Below, one piece after another: positions 12,701 through 23,868 of a DNA stretch of 64,000 bases; the stretch's first letter is position 1, and every line of letters begins with the position of its first letter. Both the position numbers and the translations under genes were made by a program. The stretch comes from Polytrichum commune (lineage: Eukaryota > Streptophyta > Polytrichopsida > Polytrichales > Polytrichaceae). Below the pieces are notes generated by a model, which was not told the origin of the DNA, made no database searches, and saw nothing but the letters and a program-made list of their open reading frames with translations. The stretch is from assembly GCA_950295325.1 (NCBI GenBank), contig OX485806.1, positions 35,340,001 through 35,404,000 on the forward strand, given 5' to 3'.

Positions 12701-13170
12701 AGCCACCCTAAATAATGTCACACACTCTCTAATATCATGAATTTTTAGGGAACGGACCTTCGTAGTTCAAATCTCACTCCTTATTGTCACATCTCTCTCC
12801 CTTATATCATGAAATTTGTCATTAATGTAAACCACCAAAGAAGTCAACCCACACCCTCACATTACGCCATGTGTCACCATGTGGAGTGTCACCTTCTTCT
12901 TCTACTTCTTCTTCTTCTACCACTTGTTGAATGTTGGTGCATGCATCTGCCACATCGCCCGGGAAGGCTATGGAGTGTACCACATTAGCATAGGTGACGG
13001 GAGAATAATTTAAATTCTCCTCACACATCCTTTGTGTTATTCCATAATGTCACATGCTGCACTAATTCTACAACATCATGCATCCATGTTAACACTACCA
13101 AACTCCGTAATATCACGCGCACTTTGGTTGCCACATGTGTGATACTACAAAGTTTAGAGTGTAGCCAAAC
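12700..13170. repeat. Dispersed repeat, inverted relative of 63840-63960
   Basis: Bases 13040-13160 match the reverse complement of 63840-63960. Shared strings include TAATGTCACATGCT, ATCATGCATCCA, GTTAACACTAC and ACTTTGGTTGCCACA. The preceding part contains several ATATCATGAA-like strings and a CTTCTTCTTCTAC tract at 12893-12922. The full extent and class are unknown. Confidence 0.45.
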
Positions 13171-13903
13171 CTACTACTTTTCCAAAAACAAATAATAAGG
13201 GCTGACACTTAATAAGAATTGGCAGCACTTGACATCTAGGTCATCATAAGGACATCCAATATTACATATACACTTGTCATGTCTCCCCGTCACTTAGGCT
13301 CATGAACACATTCCAAAGGTAATATGCAAATATGTATGTTATGTTAGGGCCGTTTTACACATAGCATGACCAATGAGCAGGCAGATCTTGGGCGAACTTG
13401 GTTAAGTCCTAATGTTTCCAAGTCCAGTTGGTTGATTTCTTTCAGATTTTCTTTATTGATCTCAAGTATATTCTGTAGATTCCTTTAAAACGTTCAGCGA
13501 TTGGTCTCAAGTCTTGAATTTGGACCGATTATTTGTCAAACTAATTTGGCCAATTTGTAACCAACGCCCGGATCTCCTTCTTCATATGACCAAGGGTTGT
13601 GAGGAAAATTTGATTTAAGAATTTCTCGTACAATAGAAATCCACATCACTTTTTAAAGCCTTGGTCATGGGACATAATATAAAGTGGATTTAGACCAAGT
13701 TATAGTGTGTTTTATTATGAAAAATAATAAATACGAAGAATAAAAATATATAATAGTCATGTTTAGAATATGTATTACTAGGAATATATTATTTCTTACA
13801 TGGCCACCTTCTTTTTCTATTGAGACAACCTATTTGGGCTTTCTCGTTGCGAAATCTAGCTAACCACCAATCTAGTTCTAGACATGTGAGATTTCATGCC
13901 GTT
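13171..13903. other. Intergenic, nothing recognised
   Basis: No supported gene; ordinary AT-rich sequence. Confidence 0.4.
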
Positions 13904-14507
13904 TGGGTGCAAGCATGGTAAAGTGGACCAAAAAAGTGCTCCACTATCTTATAAACCATAGTTGTTGTGGTCAAACACCGAAAAATAATAGCAAAATATT
14001 GTTTGAAATGAATAACTTTTGTGGTGACCTCTATTATTGTGTCAAGTACTCAAATGTAGAATACCAAGATGAGAACTTTAAAACTTATCATTAACAATAA
14101 TGCTCAAAAGCAAATGGCTAGATCTAATTTTGGAAGTAAATTTCATGACCTTAACTATTTTGAACTTGATTGTTTTTTCATATTCCTTGAATTTATTATC
14201 TACTTGACTTCATTGTCAAATATTTTGGTAGAAAATCATCAATTCAATGTAATTTTATCATATTTTAAACAAGATTTTGACAATTACTTGGTCAATATTA
14301 CTGCTTGCACCGTCTTCCAAAATATGTAGACTTTTTTAATATTGTATTTGTCAGCATAAATTGATTGCCTTTGTAGATCAATTTGTTTTTGAAATGTTTA
14401 TGATATGTTATTTCACAAAGTTTGAAGTTAGGATTTTTTTTTTTAATCATTTTCACTGAAACATGTGCAAGGATCAAGAGTTGTCCACTCTACCATGCTT
14501 GCACCCA
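13904..14507. mobile_element. Non-autonomous TIR DNA element, ~604 bp
   Basis: The left arm 13904-13930 starts TGGGTGCAAGCATGG. The right arm 14481-14507 is its reverse complement at 25 of 27 positions. The inside is AT-rich and holds only short frames without transposase motifs. I could not settle a target-site duplication, so the superfamily is not assigned. Confidence 0.65.
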
Positions 14508-16339
14508 TTTCCATGTCACTTTCTCATCCATTCTCTGACATGGTCACTAATGTTTTTGGTGGCCTTGTATATTTAAGAAAGTGAGGACGCCACTCATTTC
14601 TCAACAAATGAGAGAAGTTAGAAAATTATGCTCATAGTCATTGTCATTAGTGTAATCAAGCCCTTATACACATGAGAGTTGGATTGCTTGTTTTCAAGTC
14701 AGTATGAATAACTCATGGAATCTTAAAGATTTTATAAACATTAGAATGTAAATTATTGAAGCTACTCATACAATTTTTTAAATGATTCCCCCAAAAAAAT
14801 ACAAATATGTACATTCTAAAATCGGATATGTATACATTAGAATTGATGTCTATTTAGGGTCACACTATCTAACACAATCCTCTTGTGAACATTATAAACA
14901 TTAGTAACTCTCCTCCATGCATAACATTACTAGGCTTCATGCTCCCCACACATTCTAAATAAAAGAGAGGCCTTGTTCCATGGGGACCTTGCCACAACAC
15001 AAAGATAAGTCATTATTTCTTTCTTTTTTAAATTACAACACGTTTATTCCCCGAACCTTCGTCAAACTATTCTCATGGCTAAGGGAAGAGGCATGTGGAG
15101 CTTGGCAATGTTATGAACTTCATGTAACACATTAATGAGAGGCTCAAGGAAGACACCAAGATTCATTGGTTGCGTCATGTAATCCCCATGTAAATCATTT
15201 TCATGTGTCCATCACATGTGTGGCTAATTATGTGCTAAATGCAAATTGCACAGAAAGGGTTGCAAACTACCATGAGATAATCTACACCTAATATAATGCT
15301 TTAGATGTAAAGCTTCTTTTGGATACAACCTTCCATCTGCACATACTATATATAAAATAATGCCATTCGTCTAGGTTTAGATTTATTTTTATTTCTTAAA
15401 AAGCATTTGAGTATGTGAAAACGATGTATTCTACAATCTTGAATAAACGAACATAAGTGATTTCAAAAGTAATGTACAACCACTAACCAATCATACAACC
15501 TCTGTTCAGGTATGTAGTGACAACACCGTCAAGGGCTCCCTATTTCATCTTTACATGTGCCGGAATGTAGTTTTCATGTGGGATACAAAGGTGTCCTAGC
15601 AAATGTGAGCATGACACGTGAGGAAAATAATTAATTCGTGTCGAAATAGGGAGCCCTCTACGGTAGTCATGTAACATTGCTTCAGAAAGACAAGAATCCC
15701 TGAGGTTGCTTTGAAGCACAAACTGAGCTTGTTTAATGTCGTTATAAACTGCACCAGACGGGCTTCATGAAGCATTACCTTGGATTTTAGGAAATACCTG
15801 ATGCAGAAGTTTTTAGCTAAGTTCGTACAAGGAGACCTAAGCTTGAGTGTAATAGACCTCAGAAATTGTTGCATGTGCAAGTACACATTCCCGTTCAATC
15901 TGCTTCATGCCTATTTATCTGCAAAACAACTTCAAGCATCGACTTTATGCAAATAAAGAATATCAGAAGTACAATCTTTAATCTGTCCTGTGGCTGGCAT
16001 GCATAATGTTATGAAATTCAACACTTTGCATATTTTTGATGGACTAAATCAATATTGTTTACGATGATGAATCTGTTCAATAATTTGGCAAACACAGAAT
16101 ACATGGTTTCGAGAAGGAAGACTCCCTCTTCAACCTTTAAAGAATTTGGTGCCCTCTACAGAACCCTTAACGCCCTACTGCCTCTCCACCTTAAAGTTAT
16201 GAGCACCTTCTGTGAGTATGGTGGATGCGGTCTACCTTTTACCTGAAATGACTATGCAACAGAGGGGTTCAATATATAAACAACGGCACATGCCTAAGAC
16301 CACACTCTGTGACCCAACCTCAAACTAATTTCGTCCTCG
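14508..16339. other. Intergenic; probable 3' flank of the glycosyltransferase gene at its right end
   Basis: No gene is supported. A minus-strand frame of 100 codons at 15596-15898 has no recognisable motif. The 3' UTR of the gene at 16340-18028 should lie just left of 16340. Confidence 0.45.
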
Positions 16340-18028
16340 CTAGCACCTGTTGACCCCATCCTTACAATCCTTGGTGAGGTCATAAAAAGTTTGCACTCTC
16401 TTCTTCCCTCGGTACAGCATCTCCGTATCCACTATTAATCGCATGTACCCATCAAAACGAACTGGATGATTACTTAGGCTTAGAGTATCATTATACCACT
16501 CACTGTTCTCCGCCCACAAATGGCTGAAGTCGTCCAGCATATGAATTTCAAACGGCTCCCTCAACCTATCAAAGTAGTGACGATACGGTTCATTCGTTGC
16601 AATGTAGAGTTTTCGTCGGTATCCAATCATGTTCTTAAGTTTAGCAATAAGATTCTCAGGAGAAGTGTCCCTATCCAGATTAGGCCAAAGCTCCTTATTT
16701 GCAGCTTTGTACCCGCGAACTACATGAACAACGTCGAAGTCCCACTCAAGCTTGTTGCATATAGCATTCACAATATTCATCAAGCGCTTTGACTTCCACA
16801 CAAAATTCCATGGCCGTTGGATGTATTTCTCTGCGTCACCCTCACACACCCTGTACCAGTAGTTATCAGAATCCACCTCACTTATAAAGTCCCGGTATAA
16901 AATGTCGTGTGTATCATTTTTCACATCTGCAGGTTTGATTTTGTGATCCGTCACATGTATCTCTGAAAATAGGTTTGTCGGGTGCAGAGCATCCCACTTC
17001 GAGCGCTCATCCTCGAAGCTATTCTTCTCGACAATGGATGTCACAGTCTCGAGATGCTCATAATCGAAGTAGTAACGAAAATCCTTCCCTGGCTCATCTT
17101 CATGGCCCAGGTTGTTTTCTGCAGAGAGGCAAATGTCGAGGTCCATCACGAATGTCCGATTTAAATACTGTGCCTCACCTAGCGCACAGAGGAAACTCCA
17201 CATGAACTGATTCATGCTTTTACAATAATCAGCTCCGCGAGTATAGTACAGATATTTAGTCTGGCGGAAAGCATTGTCTGGTTCAATTACGCGAACAGGT
17301 GCTAAATCGTGAACAGCATCCCCCAATTCTTCATCCCCATCCTGAGCTCCGTGACCTGGCCGCACATTGACACCAGAATGCCAACCACCAATCTTCGTCA
17401 CTTTGAAACCACATTCATTATCTCGGGTCAAATAGTAGCGTCTGTAATCCCCATACATCCTTGGAGTTGTCATATTCTTTGGCCTGTAGATCCACGCAAC
17501 ATCACACTCCCCCTTTGACTCCCCCTCTGCAATCTTCCGATACTTGTAAATATCAAGCTCTGCGAAGTGGAATAAGTTCAACTCCTGGACTGCAATCTTC
17601 ACTCCAGGGTCAGAACAGGTCCATGGACTAGAATTGTTGCATAAGGTGAGCTCTAGAGACTGAACTTCCGCATCCACAGCAGTGGCGTTTATGGGAGTTA
17701 GGATGATGATTGGTGATGATGGTGAGCTCACATTCAAATCATCCCCCGTAATCAGTATAGAGTCATCGGGCTGAAAGGTGGAATTGCCAACACTGTTGAA
17801 TAAATTCTCATAAGATTTCTCCTGCTGTAGCCACGACGCGCCTGGGGGCTTATACGTAATGGCAATCACTGTCAAAATGAGAACCGCAAGGAAAAAGGAT
17901 CCGTAGAATACATTGGCGATCACTTGTACGGCGCGATGACCAAATCGTTCAACATGCAGATCCTGAAGGATCCTAAGCCTCTCTGGAATCTTCTGATTTT
18001 CTAAGAAAGTGGGTCTGTCTAACTTCAT
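16340..18028 (-). CDS. Plant O-fucosyltransferase-like type II membrane protein (At4g12700/At2g04280 type)
   Basis: A single uninterrupted 562-codon frame, the length usual for this family. Residues 1-36 are basic and cytosolic. A single membrane segment spans about 37-58 and the rest would be lumenal, with acceptor sites for N-glycosylation such as N82. Conserved family strings include KYLYYTRGADYCKSMN, LCALGEAQYLNRTFVMDL, DNYWYRVCEG, a HVVRG motif (435-439) with WPNLDRDTSPE just after it, YIATNEP (475-481) and a DCKDGVN end. The HxxRG, DTSPE and IATNE order resembles the donor-binding part of plant GT-B fucosyltransferases, so a Golgi glycosyltransferase is likely, but the reaction is unknown. 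Some relatives carry the older label calcium ion-binding protein. The start is the first ATG in frame; a leader intron is possible because a CTTTAG acceptor-like site precedes it at about 18063. Confidence 0.9.
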   Translation of the reverse strand: MKLDRPTFLENQKIPERLRILQDLHVERFGHRAVQVIANVFYGSFFLAVLILTVIAITYKPPGASWLQQEKSYENLFNSVGNSTFQPDDSILITGDDLNVSSPSSPIIILTPINATAVDAEVQSLELTLCNNSSPWTCSDPGVKIAVQELNLFHFAELDIYKYRKIAEGESKGECDVAWIYRPKNMTTPRMYGDYRRYYLTRDNECGFKVTKIGGWHSGVNVRPGHGAQDGDEELGDAVHDLAPVRVIEPDNAFRQTKYLYYTRGADYCKSMNQFMWSFLCALGEAQYLNRTFVMDLDICLSAENNLGHEDEPGKDFRYYFDYEHLETVTSIVEKNSFEDERSKWDALHPTNLFSEIHVTDHKIKPADVKNDTHDILYRDFISEVDSDNYWYRVCEGDAEKYIQRPWNFVWKSKRLMNIVNAICNKLEWDFDVVHVVRGYKAANKELWPNLDRDTSPENLIAKLKNMIGYRRKLYIATNEPYRHYFDRLREPFEIHMLDDFSHLWAENSEWYNDTLSLSNHPVRFDGYMRLIVDTEMLYRGKKRVQTFYDLTKDCKDGVNRC

Positions 18029-19400
18029 TGCAAAATTCTTCTTGCTCCAAGCGCAGCCTCTCCTAAAGATGAAATCCCCTAATTCAAGGATATCGGTTAT
18101 AAAACCTCTTCAGAACTTACTGTATAGTTCTTACTGTATCAAAAGTCCAGAAGGCCAAGGAGAATTGTACACAATCTTGACGTACAAAGATTCAAATTCT
18201 GCATCACAACATAAGATAATTAAAGTTCCACACTGAATAGACAATGTCACCATCTGATGTGAGGTGGTGATGTAAGCTTCCCTCTGCAACCGATTGGTTA
18301 ATACAGAGTGTTATTGGCACAATAGTCAGAGTAGCGGAATCTTAAGATCACATACTATCGGAAACAACTACTCAGTAATGTCCAATTGCAAAATGTCTTC
18401 AGCATATGCATATGATATAAGCGTGAAAGCTTAGAAGCTAGCAAGGAGATCATCAGGCAGGGGGCTTCAAACCAAAGTAAGTGAAGGCAACAAGCCAATC
18501 CTGCACGCCATCGACATATTCAACCACAAATAAGAGGGCCATTCTATACAATTGTGTATAAGTGGTGAATGTCGCGGCCACTCTGCTCGGACATATGAAT
18601 ATCTTACTTAGCATTGCTGAATGGAGACAAGTGCATAAACACACCATTCAAACCAGAAAATCTACCAAATGAAGGCGGATAACAGCACACACTATCTCTC
18701 AATCACAAGAAACAACTTCTTCCCCGGTGCAATGCCAATAAAACTTGCTCCACCACGCCGACATTGCTCAATTCGACTAACCCTACCACACACGGATTCC
18801 CCAGCCAACACAAGCAGAAATGTAAATGAGGACTAAATGCGGCTATGATACACGACCATCTACAGATCCCTGCAGGAGAAATATACCGCATGCAACCAAG
18901 CATCTGGATGGTAGCAGAGTACAAGAGGCTGTAGGAGGAGTACCTGGAGTTGCATGCCTGAGCAGGAGTTGCGCGAGTTTGATCGAGCGACAGCAAACTG
19001 AAACCGTGAAAGTGGAGCATTAGAATTTTAGAATGGAGGCTGCAGAGGAGGGCAGCATGCAAGTATGCGAGTATGGCAGCGAGTATGGCAGAAGAAGAAT
19101 GTTTAGTTCGCTAAGAGAAGAGAAACAGAGAGCAAGAGAGAGAGCAAGCAGCCATAGCCAGGAGCGAGGCAGCAGCCATAGCCATGGCCTCCAGCGAAGG
19201 ACAGGTGAAGTGCAGTATTATCGCATTATTGCGTTCCCGCTGCTCCATGTCAGTTGCCCCGAGGTCACTGGCAAGCTGTACATGACACATAGATTTAGTT
19301 CCCACATGTTTGCCACAAGTACATTCTTGTCAATATGCCTACTATAACGCACATGTCTTCGGCGAAGAAAACAAATTTACATGTGTAAATTACAGTATAT
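18029..19400 (-). promoter_or_regulatory. 5' flank of the O-fucosyltransferase-like gene
   Basis: On the minus (sense) strand, the stretch 19110-19160 is a CT-rich tract of TCTCTCTCTTGCTCTC type, common in plant 5' UTRs and core promoters. If the leader is spliced, the first non-coding exon could lie here, with the acceptor near 18063. No separate gene is seen in the small frames at 18453-19062. Confidence 0.35.
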
Positions 19401-19446
19401 TCCCCCCCTAACGAAAACATGTTTTGGCTTCAAAGTCATTAAATGT

Positions 19447-20105
19447 ACCTATGTGCCCTTGTTGTTGGCACTTTCAACTCCACATGCATTTATGGCCATT
19501 GGATCGGACACGGCACCCATCTCCTCCAATTAGTAATTGCAAATCATTAAGCTTTGTCATTTCAAGTTTCAAATTCGGAGTTGAGATGTAGAAGTTATAA
19601 CATGTAAAAGTGAAGATTATCTTCCTCTTTAAGGGCCTTCTCAATTGTGAACTAACCTTTGAGCCTAAAATGACACATATATATATATATATATCTAGCA
19701 CATGTTCCAATCTCATCGTGACACATGTCTTTGCAATTTCCATTCTTGACTACAAATTTTGCCATATAGCATCCAAATATAGGCATTTGATTAAGAAAAG
19801 TGACCCACATATGTTCCTTGCTTTGAGCTCTTCATAGCATGTAAGCACATGGAAATCTCTTAGACATTTAGAGGTTAGAACATTCATACCGCCATGACAT
19901 TCATTGATATAAAATGTTGACATTCCAACCATGCTTCCCACCTCAACACTATGTCATTCATACACATTAAGAAACGCATTCAACACATTTATTTTTTATG
20001 TCAGTTCTTAGATCTATATCTAACCATGTACCGCTCAAATATAGGTGTTCGTATTATGGTTGTGTTCGATTTAGGCACATCTACCTTAATCATCTATTGA
20101 TCATA
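19447..20105. repeat. Dispersed repeat family B, copy 1
   Basis: It shares an ordered series of strings with 47190-47555, 54745-55420 and, in its last part, 63590-63775: CCAATTAG.AATTG, AGTTGAGATG.A, GAGCCTA, AGCACAT..TCCA.TCTCAT, CTACAA.TT.TGCCATAT and ATATAGG. An (AT)n tract at 19676-19694 interrupts it. It looks like part of an old non-coding transposon. Confidence 0.5.
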
Positions 20106-22127
20106 CAAGACCTATATCCGGTAAGAAGTGTGGGATAGGGTTAAGGAAGATGGTACTATTGTTTATCTCCAAGATCATGTCTATAATGGTGCCCCAAATA
20201 GAGATTGTTTCACTTTATATATGTACCAGCCATCCTTTTGAGACTAAATTACTACCTAGAAAAAATTGGCCTTAGAGAATGATACTTAACTGCAACGTCT
20301 TATTCTCCTCCTAGAGTAACATAGTGCAATTATGGTCTCTATGAGATAGCAACTAATATCAACTTGTAGTCCAATTGGAAGGAGGACTTGAGATTGCCTA
20401 GTTCTCCATTCTAAATCGGGGAAGAAAACTTATTTCTATTGAAGTTATAGAAAGGGCACTCCAATTCAAAGTGTGCCTCATTTTCAATTGCATTATGGGA
20501 GCAGAGTTGGTCTATTATGTTTTCTCCAGCGTCAAGTATAATCAAACACTAGCTAGTGCCAATAGTTAGTGTCTCAAGTTTAGCGAATGAAATTGACAAT
20601 AGATGTGTTAGTTTCATTTAATTCACGTTTTCATCCATTGTTGTCATATGGTAATAATCCTCAATGACTACCATGTCCATTCTTGTTTAGGGTTTGCATT
20701 TGGGTTCTAGGTTTTTACAAACTAAAGGCTCTTGGACACCTCATGGCTCCTTTGAGTTTTTCTCTGCATATCGTGGCTAAGTTATTGTGTTGTAGTCCAT
20801 GTATGTTTGTTGTAATTGTTAAATTACATGCTATGGGTGAAAATTGTTCCATAACTTTCTCGTTGGAAGTGGATTTCATATGAAATAAGGGCCTATTTAA
20901 AACATGATTTATATTTTGTATATGTGGAGGCATTTTATCACTCATTGAATTGAAAAGCTTAGTATAAGTACATAAGTACATTTTCTAGCTTGCCATTATT
21001 ACGTAAACATTTGCTTTTCTCCATAAAGTTCCCATATATGGAGGGTTCAATTTCATAGTGACCCACGCACATCATTTAGGTTTCCAATGAAGAGTCCACC
21101 CCCTAGGAAGGATGTCCAATTTCTTTCCGTTGAGATGCAAAGAGTTCCACTCTTTAGCTTGAAAGGCTTTCTTGAGAGCATCTGATATGATTTTTTGATG
21201 GGGTTGGGATGTCAAATAGATCTTGCGATGCTTTCCAAATCATTGTCGTTTTGACTAGGTGTCAAAATCCCTTCTTCAGCCAAGTGTCAAAAAGTGGGGC
21301 ACTTGACTAACTAACCAAGAGGAGGGCAAGTGGGGTAGAGTATGTTGCCATGATACCGAGGGAGTGCCTTTTCACAAAGCTCTAGGAAATAAATTAAAAA
21401 AATAGGGTCCTAGGGTTCCCAAAGTTCCCAATCTAGTGAACTAATAATGGAGGGGAGGTGTTGGAATTAGGTGGAGCCCATCTTCATGAAGGAAACTTAG
21501 AAGTACTTACATGGGAGAGGCAAGTACCAAAAGCAAGGAACACAATCCATTTAATTATGATAAGGTAAGCATGGTGTCAAAGACAAGATAATTTTGTCTT
21601 CCAATTCTTGACCAAATTTAGTCTCTCTTGCACTCACCAACATCACCTTTCTTTGCCCCTTTTGGATGAGTGCTATGCATCGGGCACCTACTCTAGATGC
21701 CTTAGTGAATGGGAGAAACCTACGGGGGATATGTCCAGGTTCTTCCACCATGTTAAAATCATTCTAGGGGGGCAAAAGAAAAGGGAGATTACCTCCTTCT
21801 ACAAGAAAATTGCCACACTTGGATGGGATCTAGACCATTGGAGGTGGGTGGGGGGTTTTTTGCATTCTTAATTATACCATGAAGATGGGCAGAGACGAAG
21901 TCATTAATATGTTCCCCGACACAACTCGGGTGGCAGACAAGTGGCAAGGCTACCTCCCAAGGAACTACTAATTCTACTAGTCACATGTCTAGGATCATGC
22001 ACGCTTTAGCAAAGAGGTTGCGTTTATGTGGTCTATTTGGTACAAGGTGGTCACATTTAATGAGTGGAGAGAGCCCACATTGCTTTGTACTCCATCTCCA
22101 AGCGGTGTGTGTTTTGCCTCCTTGACA
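20106..22127. other. Intergenic, degenerate repetitive sequence, no gene
   Basis: Frames at 20683-20883 and 21551-21871 are short and have no recognisable motif. The region probably consists of decayed transposon sequence, but I cannot assign a class. Confidence 0.4.
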
Positions 22128-22425
22128 CTACACTAGTGTTTGATTCTATTTAATGTTGTTACCACCCTACCTTGCTCAACACTAATTTTCAATTTTTTTT
22201 TTTGACAATTAATGTTAGAAGATATGCTAGAATTCTCCTTTTTTTTTCATTGTTATTAATTTTTCCATATCCTTACCAACACTAAACTCAAGCATGTAAC
22301 TTCCACATATTACCATAGTTGATATTTAGTGTTTGAGTTTACATTCAATGTTACTAGGGTTATTGATATTTAGTGTATGCATTCGTATTTAGTGTATCAA
22401 ACACTAAATATCCTATTTAGTGTAG
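22128..22425. mobile_element. Short TIR element (~300 bp)
   Basis: The left end CTACACTAGTGTTTGAT and the right end are inverted relatives: the complement of the right end reads CTACACTAAATAGG and then TAGTGTTTGATACAC. The interior is AT-rich, with poly-T tracts and several TTTAGTGT repeats, and has no coding sequence. The size and ends fit a MITE. Confidence 0.5.
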
Positions 22426-22429
22426 CATA

Positions 22430-23868
22430 TCAATTAAGCATAGAATTTGGAATTGCATTCAAGCCCGGCAAGCATGGAGGTGGGCAACCTTGACCATGCA
22501 CGAGCTTTGTGGAGCTAGGACGGGCAACCTCAAAAGTTTCCATTGGAAACAAACTCTCTTTGGGGAAAGGATTCCTCAAACATTCGTCAAGAAAATCAAG
22601 TTTGGTACCTCCTTAGTGGCATTACGCTTCGGACAATTTGGATGTTCAACCGAAGCAATGGCATGAATCCAAGGTTATGCACCTTGTTTGGGATGACCTC
22701 ATTATGTACGCCAAGTTGGCTTGAGCTAGGATGGTGAACTTTGTTAAGGTTGATTCCTACTCTACTGAAGCCCTTCTCAAAGGCTTCAACCAAACTTGGG
22801 GGCTAGGAGCGTCCTTGGTAGACATAATCAAATGAGAATTACTTAGAACTAGAAACATCAACATGTGCAAGTTGTTTGTCAATTTGATTGGTGACTTGGA
22901 GGTTGTCCTTGGCTGGTGGGGTGGGGGTGGTCCTCAATTAGGTGGGTTGGTGGGTTGTCCTTTGCAGGGGCCATGTTACTTGGTTTCTTGTTATTTTTCA
23001 CGTGGCGGTGCGACTCGTCCAAAGGGACCCGCATCCCCTCAAAATGGGCACATCTGCCTTGGTTCATAATGCATTTGGCATTGACATTTTTGCCTTCTGT
23101 TCTATTTTTTGAAATAAAATAAAATAAAATAAAAATTCTTTCCTGATCTTTTGCTATGATTGATTAACAAGCATCTGCTATTGATGTTGTCCAATGAACA
23201 TAAATAGTTACAATTGCTCAAGATGTAGTCCCCTATAATAGGGCAGCATACCTTACGCATTGTTGGAAACCTACAGCTACATAGCTTAAGTTCATATATG
23301 TTCACAAGACCCTGCTGCTTGAAACAATTCATTAATCCTGGCTTACCTACATCCTTTGCAGAGTCACTCTTGCAGTGAATGGAATCACTCTTTTAGTGCA
23401 CTTGCAAAAACCTATCAGTAGAAGGTAATCAGCACACAAACCATCTAGATTTGAGAAACAAGGAGTTTTAATGATAAGCATGTCTTGTGGTTATGAGATC
23501 AAGAAATGCATTAGAACCTGGTGTTCCAAGCACTTTAAACTTGTAACCACCATGTGTGGTCATTCCTTTTGAACTCAGTTAGACCATCTTAATAAACAAA
23601 TCTTGTGGCCAATGTTCATCTACAAATTCCTCCACACAACTCACCTTTCTAATCAGGTATTCAGGTCAGATCACCTGCCTAACGGCATATAAGTGTCAAA
23701 ACTAATAGTCCTTCAGATATCTGTACTAATTATTGCACTTATCATAAAACCAGCAATGGGCATACTGTAAACAAGATCTACAACATTATCTCTTACGCCA
23801 ACTAACTATTCCTCCACCAAAAATATTTTGGAAACCAATTCGCACATATAATTATAAAACTGTCGTAA
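22430..23868. other. Intergenic; decayed coding-like sequence, then probable MAP1A 3' UTR
   Basis: At 22540-22860 the plus strand has broken frames (for example one reading MHLVWDDLIMYAKLA) that look like old transposon coding sequence, with no family recognised. The right part should hold the MAP1A 3' UTR. Confidence 0.35.

Noticed and set aside
12740-12785. tRNA-like T-arm string (AGTTCAAATCTCACTC)
   Set aside because: No D arm, anticodon arm or acceptor stem can be paired upstream.
16520-17518. Plus-strand frames of 60-90 codons
   Set aside because: They are shadows of the well-supported minus-strand 562-codon gene.
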